Program-made: the position numbers and the translations under genes
NCBI GenBank assembly: GCA_001604435.1
Contig: LVBO01000006.1
Coordinates: 1 to 11,607 of the forward strand
Direction of reading: 5' to 3'
Length of the DNA stretch: 11,607 bases
Source of the DNA: Synergistales bacterium Syner_01
Lineage (GTDB): Bacteria > Synergistota > Synergistia > Synergistales > Aminobacteriaceae
Shown: positions 1 to 8,978 of the stretch, one piece after another
Position numbering within the stretch: position 1 is the stretch's first letter
Layout: each line of letters opens with the position of its first letter
Notes under the pieces: generated by a model
The model's database searches: none
Told to the model about the DNA's origin: nothing
The model's input: the letters and a program-made list of their open reading frames with translations, nothing else

Positions 1-1328
1 TGCTCAAGGCGATTCACTACATCAACCAGTTCTTCGGGCAGGTGGGCGGCGAGGATATGGCCGACTACGAGCCCGAAATCCGCACCGGAACCGTCGGGTG
101 CACCCAGATATTCAACACCCTCGCCAAGGACGTCGAGGTGACGCACACGATCATCTGCGGCGACAACTTCATGGCGTCGCGCACCGACGAAGCCTTGGAG
201 CGCATCATGGGGATGCTCGAAGGCAAGGCGTTCGATATTTTCATCGCGGGCCCCGCCTTCAACGCCGGACGCTACGGCGCGGCGTGCGGACAGATCTGCA
301 AGGCCGTGAAGGAGAAGTACGGCGTCCCCGTGCTCACCTCGATGAACGAGGAGAACCCCGGCGTCGAGATGTTCCACAAAGATATGTACATCTTCCGCGG
401 CGGCAACCGCGCCACCGCCATGAAGAAGGATATGGAGAAGATTGCCGCTTTCGCCGACAAGATCGCGCGCGGTGAGAAGCTCCTCCCCGCGCCGATGGAG
501 GGGTACTTCCCGCGCGGCATCCGCCACGAAGTCTTCCTTGAGGACATCGGGCAAGAGCCGGTCATGGCCGCCGACCGCGTGGTGGACATGATGATCGCCA
601 AGCTGAAGGGCGAGCCGTACCGGACCGAGCTTCCGATGCCCGCGCTCGACCGCGTCCCCGTCGCTCCGGCGGTGAAGGACCTGCGGAAGGTGCGCCTCGC
701 GCTGGTCACCTCCGGCGGCATCGTCCCCCGCGAGAACCCCGACCGGATCCAGTCGTGCTCCGCCACCAAGTGGGGCATGTACGACATTTCGGCGCTCGGC
801 CAAGGCTTCACCGCGCCCGAGTACAAGACCATCCACGCCGGGTACGACCCCGAGCAGGCCGACAAGAACCCCAACGTCGTCGTCCCGCTCGACGCCATCC
901 GGGCTTACCAGCGCGAGGGCAGGCTGGGCGTGGTGGACGAGTTCTTCTATACCACCGTCGGCACCGGTACCACGCAGGGCGAGGCCGCCCGCATGGGCCG
1001 TGAGATCGCCGCGGTGCTCCACGAGCGGAACGTCGAAGCCGTCGTCCTCACCGCGACCTGAGGAACCTGCACTCGTTGCGGGTCAACGATCGCGAAAGAA
1101 ATAGAGCGCAGCGGCATCCCCGTGGTTGTGATGTGCAACCTCACCAATATCGCAAAGACCGTCGGCGTCAACAAGATGGTCCCCACCGTCTCCGTCCCGT
1201 ACCCTCTCGGCAACCCCCAGCTCCGCCCCGACGACGAATGGGCCCTCCGCTACCACAGGACGGGCGTGGCGCTCGACGCGCTGGAAACCGACGTCGACGC
1301 GCAGACCATCTTCCCGGTGAAGATCTAG
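1..1328 (+). CDS. grdH: Glycine/sarcosine/betaine reductase component B, selenocysteine subunit (probably betaine-type GrdH); 5' end cut by window edge
   Basis: This is the selenoprotein subunit of the substrate-specific component B, which activates the amine substrate and passes a carboxymethyl group to GrdA in the cytoplasm. The reading frame is open from base 3 (LKAIHYINQFFGQVGGEDM), the usual N-terminus of the family. Bases 1-2 are TG, so the start codon probably lacks only its first base. The frame meets TGA at 1059-1061 and continues without a break to TAG at 1326-1328. Reading that TGA as selenocysteine gives UGTCTRC, the UxxCxxC active-site motif of this family, at about residue 354 of about 442, close to normal family length. 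The downstream part (CNLTNIAKTVGVNKMVPT) is also family-typical. GrdB, GrdF and GrdH are close paralogues; betaine type is inferred from the BCCT transporter that follows and from the CGDNFM-type N-terminal region. The family is near certain; the substrate is moderate. The partner proprotein subunit (GrdI/GrdE type) is probably upstream, outside the window. Confidence 0.93.
1059..1083 (+). promoter_or_regulatory. Selenocysteine UGA codon with candidate SECIS hairpin (grdH)
   Basis: TGA at 1059-1061 is in frame with family-conserved protein on both sides. Four bases after it, AC-CUGCA pairing begins: 1066-1071 (CCTGCA) pairs with 1077-1082 (TGCGGG, one G-U), and A1065-T1083 adds a seventh pair. 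The loop is the 5-nt CTCGT at 1072-1076. A bacterial SECIS lies within the coding sequence just 3' of the UGA, so the position fits. The loop is closer to the UGA than in the E. coli fdhF model, so the exact fold is tentative although the recoding itself is not. Confidence 0.65.
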
Positions 1329-1334
1329 CTTCCG

Positions 1335-1360
1335 TCCGGGGGAGGACCTCCTCCCCCGGA
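1335..1360 (+). other. Perfect 12-bp intercistronic hairpin between grdH and the BCCT gene
   Basis: TCCGGGGGAGGA at 1335-1346 is exactly complementary to TCCTCCCCCGGA at 1349-1360, with only CC between them; in RNA the inner A-U pair would open to give a 4-nt loop. There is no T-run after it, so it is not a standard terminator. It ends 7 nt before the transporter's Shine-Dalgarno sequence (GAAGGAGGG, 1368-1376). Possible roles are mRNA stabilisation, RNase processing, or attenuation that sets the ratio of reductase to transporter. Confidence 0.75.
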
Positions 1361-1382
1361 TATCAGTGAAGGAGGGACGAGT

Positions 1383-2894
1383 ATGCAAGTCCAGAAAGAT
1401 AATTCCGTTTTCTTTATCTCCATGGCCGTCACCGCCGCCACGGTGTTTTGGGGGATCTTCTCCCCGGCGAGCTTCGACGCGGCGGCCAAGGGGCTCTTCA
1501 ACGTCCTCATCGAGTACTTCGGATGGGGGTACATGCTCGCTATGAACATCTTCGTGCTCTTCCCCATACTCCTCTGCATGAGCCGCTTCGGGAAGCTCCG
1601 TCTCGGCGAACCGGGTTCGAAGCCCGAGTTCAGCAACATCTCGTGGTTCGCCATGCTCTTCTCCGCCGGCATGGGCGTCGGACTGGTCTTCTACGGAGTC
1701 GGCGAGCCCGTCTACCACTTCATGACGCCTCCCTTCGGCGCGGCCGCCGGAAGCGCGAAAGCCGCCGAGGACGCGCTGCGGACCACCTTCTTCCACTGGG
1801 GGCTCCACCCGTGGGCGGGGTACGCCGTCATCGCGCTCTGCCTTGCCTTCTTCCAGTATCGCAAGGGCGCGCCCGGACTGATGAGCAGCATGTTTCTTCC
1901 CGTGCTCGGGAAGAAGGGGAACGCGAGCATGCTCGGCAAGACCATCGACATTCTCGCCATCTTCGCCACCATCGCCGGACTGGCGACGTCGCTCGGCCTG
2001 GGCACGCTCCAGATCAACAGCGGCCTGAAGTACCTCTTCGACGTGCCGCAGAACGTCACCTTCCAGCTTGTCATCATCACCGTGCTCGCCTTCGTCTACA
2101 CCGGCACGGCGGTCACCGGTATCGAAAAGGGGATAAAAAGCGTCTCCAACCTCAACCTCTTCCTCGCATGCCTGCTGAGCGTCTCGCTCTTCTTCATCGG
2201 CCCCACCATGGCGATCATCGAGTCGCTGATGACGGGGCTCGGAGACTACCTCTCCAACGTGGTGAACCAGAGCTTCCACATGGCCCCCTACGGCGGCGAG
2301 TACAAGGGGTGGCTCGGCGGCTGGACGCTCTACTACTGGGCGTGGTGGATCGCGTGGGCGCCCTTCGTCGGCTCGTTCATCGCCCGCATCTCCCGCGGCC
2401 GCACCATCCGCGAATTCGTCTCCGGCGTGCTCGTCGTGCCGGCGCTCGGCAGCTTCACCTGGTTCGCCATCTTCGGAACCTCCGGCCTGAATCTCGAACT
2501 CACCGGCGCGGCGAAAATAGCCGAGAAGGTTGCCGCGGACATCTCGATCGGCGTCTTCGAGATCTACACCCACTACCCGCTGGGCGGGATCATGTCGGTC
2601 ATCATGGTGGTGCTGATCTCGACCTTCTTCATCACATCGGCCAACTCGGGGACGTTCGTCCTCTCGATGTACTCCACGCAGGGCGACATGAACCCGCCGA
2701 AGGTACGCATGGGCATCTGGGGCGTCCTGATGGCGGCGCTCGCCTTCGTCCTGCTGATGAGCGGCGGACTCCAGTCGCTGCAGATCGCCTCCATCGCCGC
2801 TGCGGGCCCCTTCGCCGTGATCATGGTGGTCGCCTGCTGGTGTCTGTGGAAAGCGCTGAAACAAGACGAGTCGACCTTCACCGAACTGAACTGA
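1383..2894 (+). CDS. BCCT-family transporter (glycine betaine/choline/carnitine type)
   Basis: Secondary transporter of the betaine-choline-carnitine family, an inner-membrane protein of 503 aa, the usual size for a BCCT without long regulatory tails. Hydrophobic segments run nearly throughout, consistent with 12 helices. The glycine-rich stretch GMGVG (residues 96-100, in SAGMGVGLVFYGVGEP) matches the substrate/Na+ helix of BetP. The tryptophan box YYWAWWIAWAPFVG (317-330) supplies W321, W322 and W325, spaced like the aromatic cage that holds the trimethylammonium group. FFITSANSGTF (415-425) matches the sodium-site helix region, with Asn where many members have Asp. The start is supported by GAAGGAGGG six bases upstream. 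Position between two reductase selenoprotein genes suggests it imports the reductase substrate, most simply glycine betaine. Short tails argue against BetP-like osmosensing. The family is certain; substrate and coupling ion are inferred. Confidence 0.95.
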   Translation: MQVQKDNSVFFISMAVTAATVFWGIFSPASFDAAAKGLFNVLIEYFGWGYMLAMNIFVLFPILLCMSRFGKLRLGEPGSKPEFSNISWFAMLFSAGMGVGLVFYGVGEPVYHFMTPPFGAAAGSAKAAEDALRTTFFHWGLHPWAGYAVIALCLAFFQYRKGAPGLMSSMFLPVLGKKGNASMLGKTIDILAIFATIAGLATSLGLGTLQINSGLKYLFDVPQNVTFQLVIITVLAFVYTGTAVTGIEKGIKSVSNLNLFLACLLSVSLFFIGPTMAIIESLMTGLGDYLSNVVNQSFHMAPYGGEYKGWLGGWTLYYWAWWIAWAPFVGSFIARISRGRTIREFVSGVLVVPALGSFTWFAIFGTSGLNLELTGAAKIAEKVAADISIGVFEIYTHYPLGGIMSVIMVVLISTFFITSANSGTFVLSMYSTQGDMNPPKVRMGIWGVLMAALAFVLLMSGGLQSLQIASIAAAGPFAVIMVVACWCLWKALKQDESTFTELN

Positions 2895-2914
2895 TTCTTC
2901 ATACGCCCCCGGTG

Positions 2915-2996
2915 AGGCGGAGGAGTTCGTTCCGGGCGCTTCCGGCGTCCGACGACCCCTCCTCCGCCTTTGTATCCAGCGCGACGGCGCGTCGCG
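2915..2996 (+). other. Structured intercistronic RNA region upstream of grdA (two stem-loops)
   Basis: The 181-nt gap between the transporter stop and grdA holds two stable stem-loops. In the first, AGGCGGAGGAG (2915-2925) pairs perfectly over 11 bp with CTCCTCCGCCT (2959-2969). Nested in its 33-nt loop, GGGCGC (2934-2939) pairs with GCGTCC (2945-2950, one G-U) over a 5-nt loop. In the second, CGCGACG (2980-2986) pairs with CGTCGCG (2990-2996) around a 3-nt loop. Only three T follow the first stem, so a strong terminator is unlikely; partial attenuation, processing or 5' protection of a separate grdA transcript are possible. From 2997 to the grdA ribosome-binding site I see no convincing promoter. 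Confidence 0.65.
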
Positions 2997-3075
2997 AAAC
3001 GGCGTCATCCATCGGAAGGCTCTGGACGAAATCCCCTTTTGACGGTACCCTGTAAAGCAGAAAGGAGGTGGAAAA

Positions 3076-3552
3076 ATGGGCAAACTGACAGGCAAGAAAC
3101 TGCTTCTCCTCGGTGAGCGGGACGGCGTCCCCGGACCCGCCATGGAGGCATGTCTGAAGGCGAGCGGCGCTTCCATCGAATTCTCCGTGACGGAGTGTTT
3201 CGTCTGAACCGCCGCGGGAGCGATGGACCTGCAGAATCAGCAGCGTATCAAGGACGCTGCCGAGAAGTTCGGAGCTGAAAACGTTGTCGTCATTCTCGGT
3301 TCCTCCGACGCCGAAGGCGCGGAGATCTACGCCGAGACCGTGAGCAACGGCGATCCGACCTATGCAGGCCCTCTCGCGGGAGTCTCGTTGGGACTCCCCG
3401 TGTACCATATCTTCGACGGCGATATTCGTAATGAATGCGATCCTGCCGCTTGGGAAGAGCAGATCAGCATGATGGAAATGGTTCTCGATCCCGACGCCCT
3501 CGCGGCGGCCGTAAAAGGCATTCGGGACCAGTTCAGCAAACATTCGGTGTAA
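3076..3552 (+). CDS. grdA: Selenoprotein A of glycine/sarcosine/betaine reductase
   Basis: GrdA is the small cytoplasmic selenoprotein shared by glycine, sarcosine and betaine reductases. Its selenolate takes the carboxymethyl group from component B; component C then releases acetyl phosphate, and thioredoxin re-reduces the Cys-Sec pair. ATG at 3076 follows a strong Shine-Dalgarno (AAAGGAGGTG, 3061-3070) by five bases. The protein begins MGKLTGKKLLLLGERDGVPG. TGA at 3205-3207 sits in TECFVU-TAAGAMDLQNQ, the GrdA active site, with Cys41 and Sec44 forming the CxxU redox motif. The frame continues to TAA at 3550-3552 for 158 aa, the normal GrdA length. A conventional gene call would lose the first third and start at an internal ATG (3223). 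A separate grdA beside a component B gene and a transporter, without grdC/grdD here, suggests a substrate-specific module or that the rest of the operon is elsewhere. Confidence 0.97.
3205..3234 (+). promoter_or_regulatory. Selenocysteine UGA codon with candidate SECIS hairpin (grdA)
   Basis: TGA (3205-3207) is codon 44 of grdA. Six bases later GCGGG (3214-3218) pairs with CCTGC (3228-3232, one G-U) around the 9-nt loop AGCGATGGA; C3213-G3234 could extend it past a bulged A. A G at loop position 2 and the short UGA-to-loop distance agree with the loose consensus for bacterial SECIS elements recognised by SelB. The fold is predicted by eye only. Confidence 0.7.
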
Positions 3553-3560
3553 AACCAAGA

Positions 3561-3602
3561 CGCGGCCCCCCGGCGAGAAATCGCGGGGGGCCGCGCGTTT
3601 TT
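3561..3602 (+). terminator. Rho-independent terminator after grdA
   Basis: CGCGGCCCCCC (3561-3571) pairs with GGGGGGCCGCG (3585-3595). Inside, GCGA and TCGC close a GAAA tetraloop, with one bulged G at 3572. Five T follow at 3598-3602. It begins 8 nt after the grdA stop and marks the end of the reductase/transport transcript. Confidence 0.93.
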
Positions 3603-3826
3603 CCTCTCCGGTATTTCTCGCGCGAGCCCTTTCACTCGTATTGTTCGCCTCTAGTTGTTGTGATATCATGCGTTTGAAATATGGAAATATGTTGAAAATA
3701 TCAAATGGTACAATATATCGTATCGTTAAGTTTATTCAATAAATAATGAAATGATGTATTCCGGTGTGTAATTTTATGGTTATTTTACCTCTTTTTAAAA
3801 GCTTCCGATTCCGGAGGAGAGATTCC
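3603..3826 (+). promoter_or_regulatory. AT-rich upstream region of the signalling operon
   Basis: This 224-base gap has no credible gene. From about 3650 to 3800 it is markedly AT-rich in an otherwise GC-rich window, as expected for a promoter/regulatory region. The best core element I see is an extended -10, TGGTACAAT at 3706-3714, without a well-spaced -35. Two similar sequences, TTGAAATAT (3674-3682) and TTGAAAATAT (3692-3701), are 18 bp apart and could be activator sites. The second lies in a short inverted repeat, TTGA-AAATA-TCAA (3692-3704). The Shine-Dalgarno GGAGGAGA at 3813-3820 serves the next gene. Confidence 0.5.
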
Positions 3827-3829
3827 GTG

Positions 3830-5629
3830 ATGTTCACGTCGCTCAAGTTCAGAATGAATGCCGGATTTATGAGTATCATTTTTGTCTCCGTTCTTCTCGT
3901 CGGTCTTGCGGCAAGTATGTATTCCGCGAAAGAATCACTGCGGAGTTTCGAGCGCCACGCCCGGTGGCAAATGAGCACTCTCGCCGCGATGACGGAGTTT
4001 TTTTACGACGTAGTTCGCAACGACATCGATCAGCTTGCGGGATCTCCCGTTGTAGGAGGGGCTGAACGGGGAATTTTCGAACTGTTCGAGCACTATGCGA
4101 TGTACCATCCCGGAACGCTTCGTGTGTGCATGGCGACCGAGGACGCGGGGTATGTGCAATGGCCCGAAGCGGACGTCGCGGCGGATTTCGACCCACGGGC
4201 GCAGCGGTGGTACGCGAAGGGGATGCACGCGGCGGGCAGAGTCGTCGAAATGGAGCCGTATCTTGAGTTGTCCACCGGGGAAATCGTGGTGCGACTTGTT
4301 CGGAGTTTCAAGAACATGGACGGAGCTTCTCACGGCGTCGTGGCGATCGACATCTCCATGCGCAGGCTGGCGATACTGCTCTCCAGAAAGGTGATCGGCG
4401 AGAGCGGCCGGGTCATGATGATTCATACATCCGGTATCGCGCTGACGGATTTGGCGTTTCCGGAGAGCGATTTGAAAAACGCCTCCGAACTTGGTATAGA
4501 AGGATTCGAACGGATGTTCGGGCCGAACGCGCTCTTCAGCGCGACGATCGACGGCGAAACGCATATTCTGAGCAGCGTGCGGTCCGACGCAACGGGATGG
4601 ATCTTCGCCGCCGTCGCCCGGGAGAAGGACGTGTTGAGCGCGACGCGCGCCATTCAAAGAATGCTGCTGCTGATCTCGATAGGCGTGGGGCTCGTGAGCG
4701 TCATTCTGATCATCGTCTTTTCCTCGGTGCTCACGGAAATCGTCAAGACGCAGGAGGCGCAGATACGCGAGAGCGAAAAGCGGCACAGGATCATCTTCGA
4801 AAAGTCCCCGCTGGGCATGATTCGCTTCGGCGGCGACGGCGAAATCATGGACTGCAACGACAAGTTCGTCGAGCTTATGGGATCGACGAGAGAGAAGCTG
4901 ATAGGATTCAATACTGCCCGCCGGAGTTCGCCCGAGATGCGCGAAAAGATACGCGTCGCGCTCGAGGGGAAGCCTTCGGTGTACGAGAACGAATACACCT
5001 CGGTCAACGGAGGCAGGACGCTCTATCTCCGGGTCGTGTTCAATCCGATCGAGCCGGGCATGAATCCCACGGGCGTCATCGCTACTCTTGAGGATATCAC
5101 CGAGGCGAAAAAAGCGGAAGTCGCGCTGCGGGAGAGCGAGATGCGCCACCGGGTCATCTTCGAGAAATCGCCGTTGGGGTTGGCGCGCTTCGACCGCGAG
5201 GGCGTCATAACGGACTTCAACCAGAGGTATATAGAGATCATGGGCGCGACGCGGGAGACGTTGATCGGTTTCGACGCCCTTCGCCTGAGTACGCCGGAGA
5301 TGCGCGAACGAATCGGGGCCGCGCTCGCGGGAGAGCCCTCCGTCTACGAAGGGGAGTTTACGTCCGTCACAGGGGGCAGGACATTCTACATGCGCGCCGC
5401 GTTCAATCCGCTCGAATCGGGGAAGCCCTCCTCCGGCGTGATCGCGACCGTGGAAGACATCACGGAGCGGAAGATGATCGAGCGGGAGGTGCGCGCCAAT
5501 CTCGAAGAGCTGGAGCGCTTCAGCCGTCTTGTGGTTGGGCGCGAGGAGCGCATGATGCAACTCAAGAAAGAAGTGAACGACTTCCTGATCGCGCGGGGAG
5601 ACGCCCCGAAGTACAAGATCGTGGAGTAG
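3830..5629 (+). CDS. Membrane sensor protein: dCache extracytoplasmic domain and two PAS domains, no output domain
   Basis: A 599-aa membrane protein that probably senses a small extracellular ligand and signals to a partner. TM1 spans about residues 11-31. An extracytoplasmic double-Cache domain covers about 35-270, with DPRAQRWYAKG (121-131), EPYLELSTGE (142-151) and GVVAIDIS (169-176) as Cache hallmarks. TM2 is about 278-301. Two PAS domains follow at 313-433 and 434-554, each ending in the PAC-type VIATxEDITE. A conserved-looking tail (LEELERFSRLVVGREERMMQ) resembles the linker that precedes HisKA in many kinases, but here the protein stops about 35 residues later: there is no HisKA, HATPase, GGDEF, EAL or methyl-accepting region. 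ATG 3830 is chosen because GGAGGAGA lies nine bases upstream; GTG 3827 is equally possible, while upstream GTG 3764 lacks a ribosome-binding site. It heads a four-gene signalling operon, so the soluble kinase two genes downstream is its likely partner. Confidence 0.9.
   Translation: MFTSLKFRMNAGFMSIIFVSVLLVGLAASMYSAKESLRSFERHARWQMSTLAAMTEFFYDVVRNDIDQLAGSPVVGGAERGIFELFEHYAMYHPGTLRVCMATEDAGYVQWPEADVAADFDPRAQRWYAKGMHAAGRVVEMEPYLELSTGEIVVRLVRSFKNMDGASHGVVAIDISMRRLAILLSRKVIGESGRVMMIHTSGIALTDLAFPESDLKNASELGIEGFERMFGPNALFSATIDGETHILSSVRSDATGWIFAAVAREKDVLSATRAIQRMLLLISIGVGLVSVILIIVFSSVLTEIVKTQEAQIRESEKRHRIIFEKSPLGMIRFGGDGEIMDCNDKFVELMGSTREKLIGFNTARRSSPEMREKIRVALEGKPSVYENEYTSVNGGRTLYLRVVFNPIEPGMNPTGVIATLEDITEAKKAEVALRESEMRHRVIFEKSPLGLARFDREGVITDFNQRYIEIMGATRETLIGFDALRLSTPEMRERIGAALAGEPSVYEGEFTSVTGGRTFYMRAAFNPLESGKPSSGVIATVEDITERKMIEREVRANLEELERFSRLVVGREERMMQLKKEVNDFLIARGDAPKYKIVE
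4766..5491 (+). repeat. Tandem duplication of a PAS domain (two 363-nt units)
   Basis: Unit 1 (4766-5128) and unit 2 (5129-5491) encode two 121-residue PAS domains that align without gaps and share well over half their residues, including RESExRHRxIFEKSPLG, IGF, the SPEMRE/TPEMRE segment, PSVYE, TSVxGGRT, FNP and GVIAT-EDITE. This indicates a recent in-gene duplication. Differences cluster in the likely pocket region (RFGGDGEIMDCNDKF against RFDREGVITDFNQRY). Confidence 0.9.
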
Positions 5630-5672
5630 CCGGCGTGCGCCGAAGAGATTCGTTCCGGAGGAGGAGATCGGC

Positions 5673-6206
5673 ATGTTCAAGGAAGAAAGAAGCGAGCAGA
5701 TGTTCCGCTGGGGGATGATCGGCGATATCGGCGAAGGACGTCCGAACCTCGGCAACCAGATGGATCTGAGCGTCTATCGACTGATGCAGTTCACCCTCCG
5801 CGACGTCATGATCCAGCGGTACGGGGTCGAGGCTTCCGACGACATTTTCCGCAAGGCCGGCGAGATGGCGGGGCGCGAATTCTGCAAGGCGTTCATCGAC
5901 AAGTCGTGGGATTTCAACACGTTCGTCAAGCGGACCAAGGAGCTTCTGGAGACATTGAAAGTGGGCATTCTGCAGATAGAGGAAGCGGATCCGGAGAACA
6001 TGCGTTTCACCCTGACCGTGGCGGAGGATTTGGACTGCTCCGGCCTTCCCGTCTGCGACGAAACCGTCTGCGTCTACGACGAAGGGTTTCTCGCCGGTCT
6101 GCTTGGCGAGTACGCCGGTGGAAAGTTCGCCGCGAAGGAAGTGGATTGCTGGTGCTCGGGAGACCGCGTGTGCCGCTTCACCGTCGAACAACTCCCCGCG
6201 GAATGA
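5673..6206 (+). CDS. V4R (4-vinyl reductase) domain protein, cysteine-rich
   Basis: A 177-aa soluble protein that is essentially a single V4R domain, the small-molecule or metal-binding module named after 4-vinyl reductase and found in phenol-responsive regulators such as DmpR/XylR. The N-terminal half is helical (SVYRLMQFTLRDVMIQRYG, residues 33-51). The C-terminal half has the V4R core EGFLAGLLGEYAGGKFAAKE (137-156) and the ending DCWCSGDRVCRF (158-169). Six cysteines (C122, C128, C133, C159, C161, C167) cluster there and could bind zinc or another metal, or act as redox switches. There is no DNA-binding domain. ATG 5673 is preceded by GGAGGAGGAG (5657-5666) with six bases spacing. It lies 43 bp after the sensor gene and 3 bp before the kinase gene, so it is probably an input or modulator of that kinase. 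Ligand unknown. Confidence 0.88.
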   Translation: MFKEERSEQMFRWGMIGDIGEGRPNLGNQMDLSVYRLMQFTLRDVMIQRYGVEASDDIFRKAGEMAGREFCKAFIDKSWDFNTFVKRTKELLETLKVGILQIEEADPENMRFTLTVAEDLDCSGLPVCDETVCVYDEGFLAGLLGEYAGGKFAAKEVDCWCSGDRVCRFTVEQLPAE

Positions 6207-6209
6207 GCC

Positions 6210-8974
<2,765 letters not shown>

Positions 8975-8978
<4 letters not shown>

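Noticed and set aside
1448..3055. A 535-codon plus-strand frame overlapping the transporter gene
   Set aside because: It is the shifted frame of the BCCT gene, very rich in Arg and His and without membrane segments.
3039..3067. TTGACG at 3039-3044 as a -35 box of a separate grdA promoter
   Set aside because: At the right distance the sequence is the Shine-Dalgarno region, with no -10-like hexamer.
1083..3176. A 697-codon open frame on the minus strand opposite the BCCT gene
   Set aside because: The product is low-complexity, rich in Arg, Glu, Asp, Gly and His, with no recognisable domain. It is the mirror of a well-supported transporter gene in GC-rich DNA, where stop codons are rare on the opposite strand.
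1059..3207. Reading the two in-frame TGA codons as nonsense mutations or pseudogenes
   Set aside because: Both fall exactly at the known selenocysteine positions of their families, and the frames continue with conserved sequence to normal lengths.
3764..3829. An upstream GTG start (3764) for the dCache-PAS gene
   Set aside because: It has no ribosome-binding site and lies in AT-rich non-coding-like DNA, while GGAGGAGA is correctly spaced before 3827/3830.
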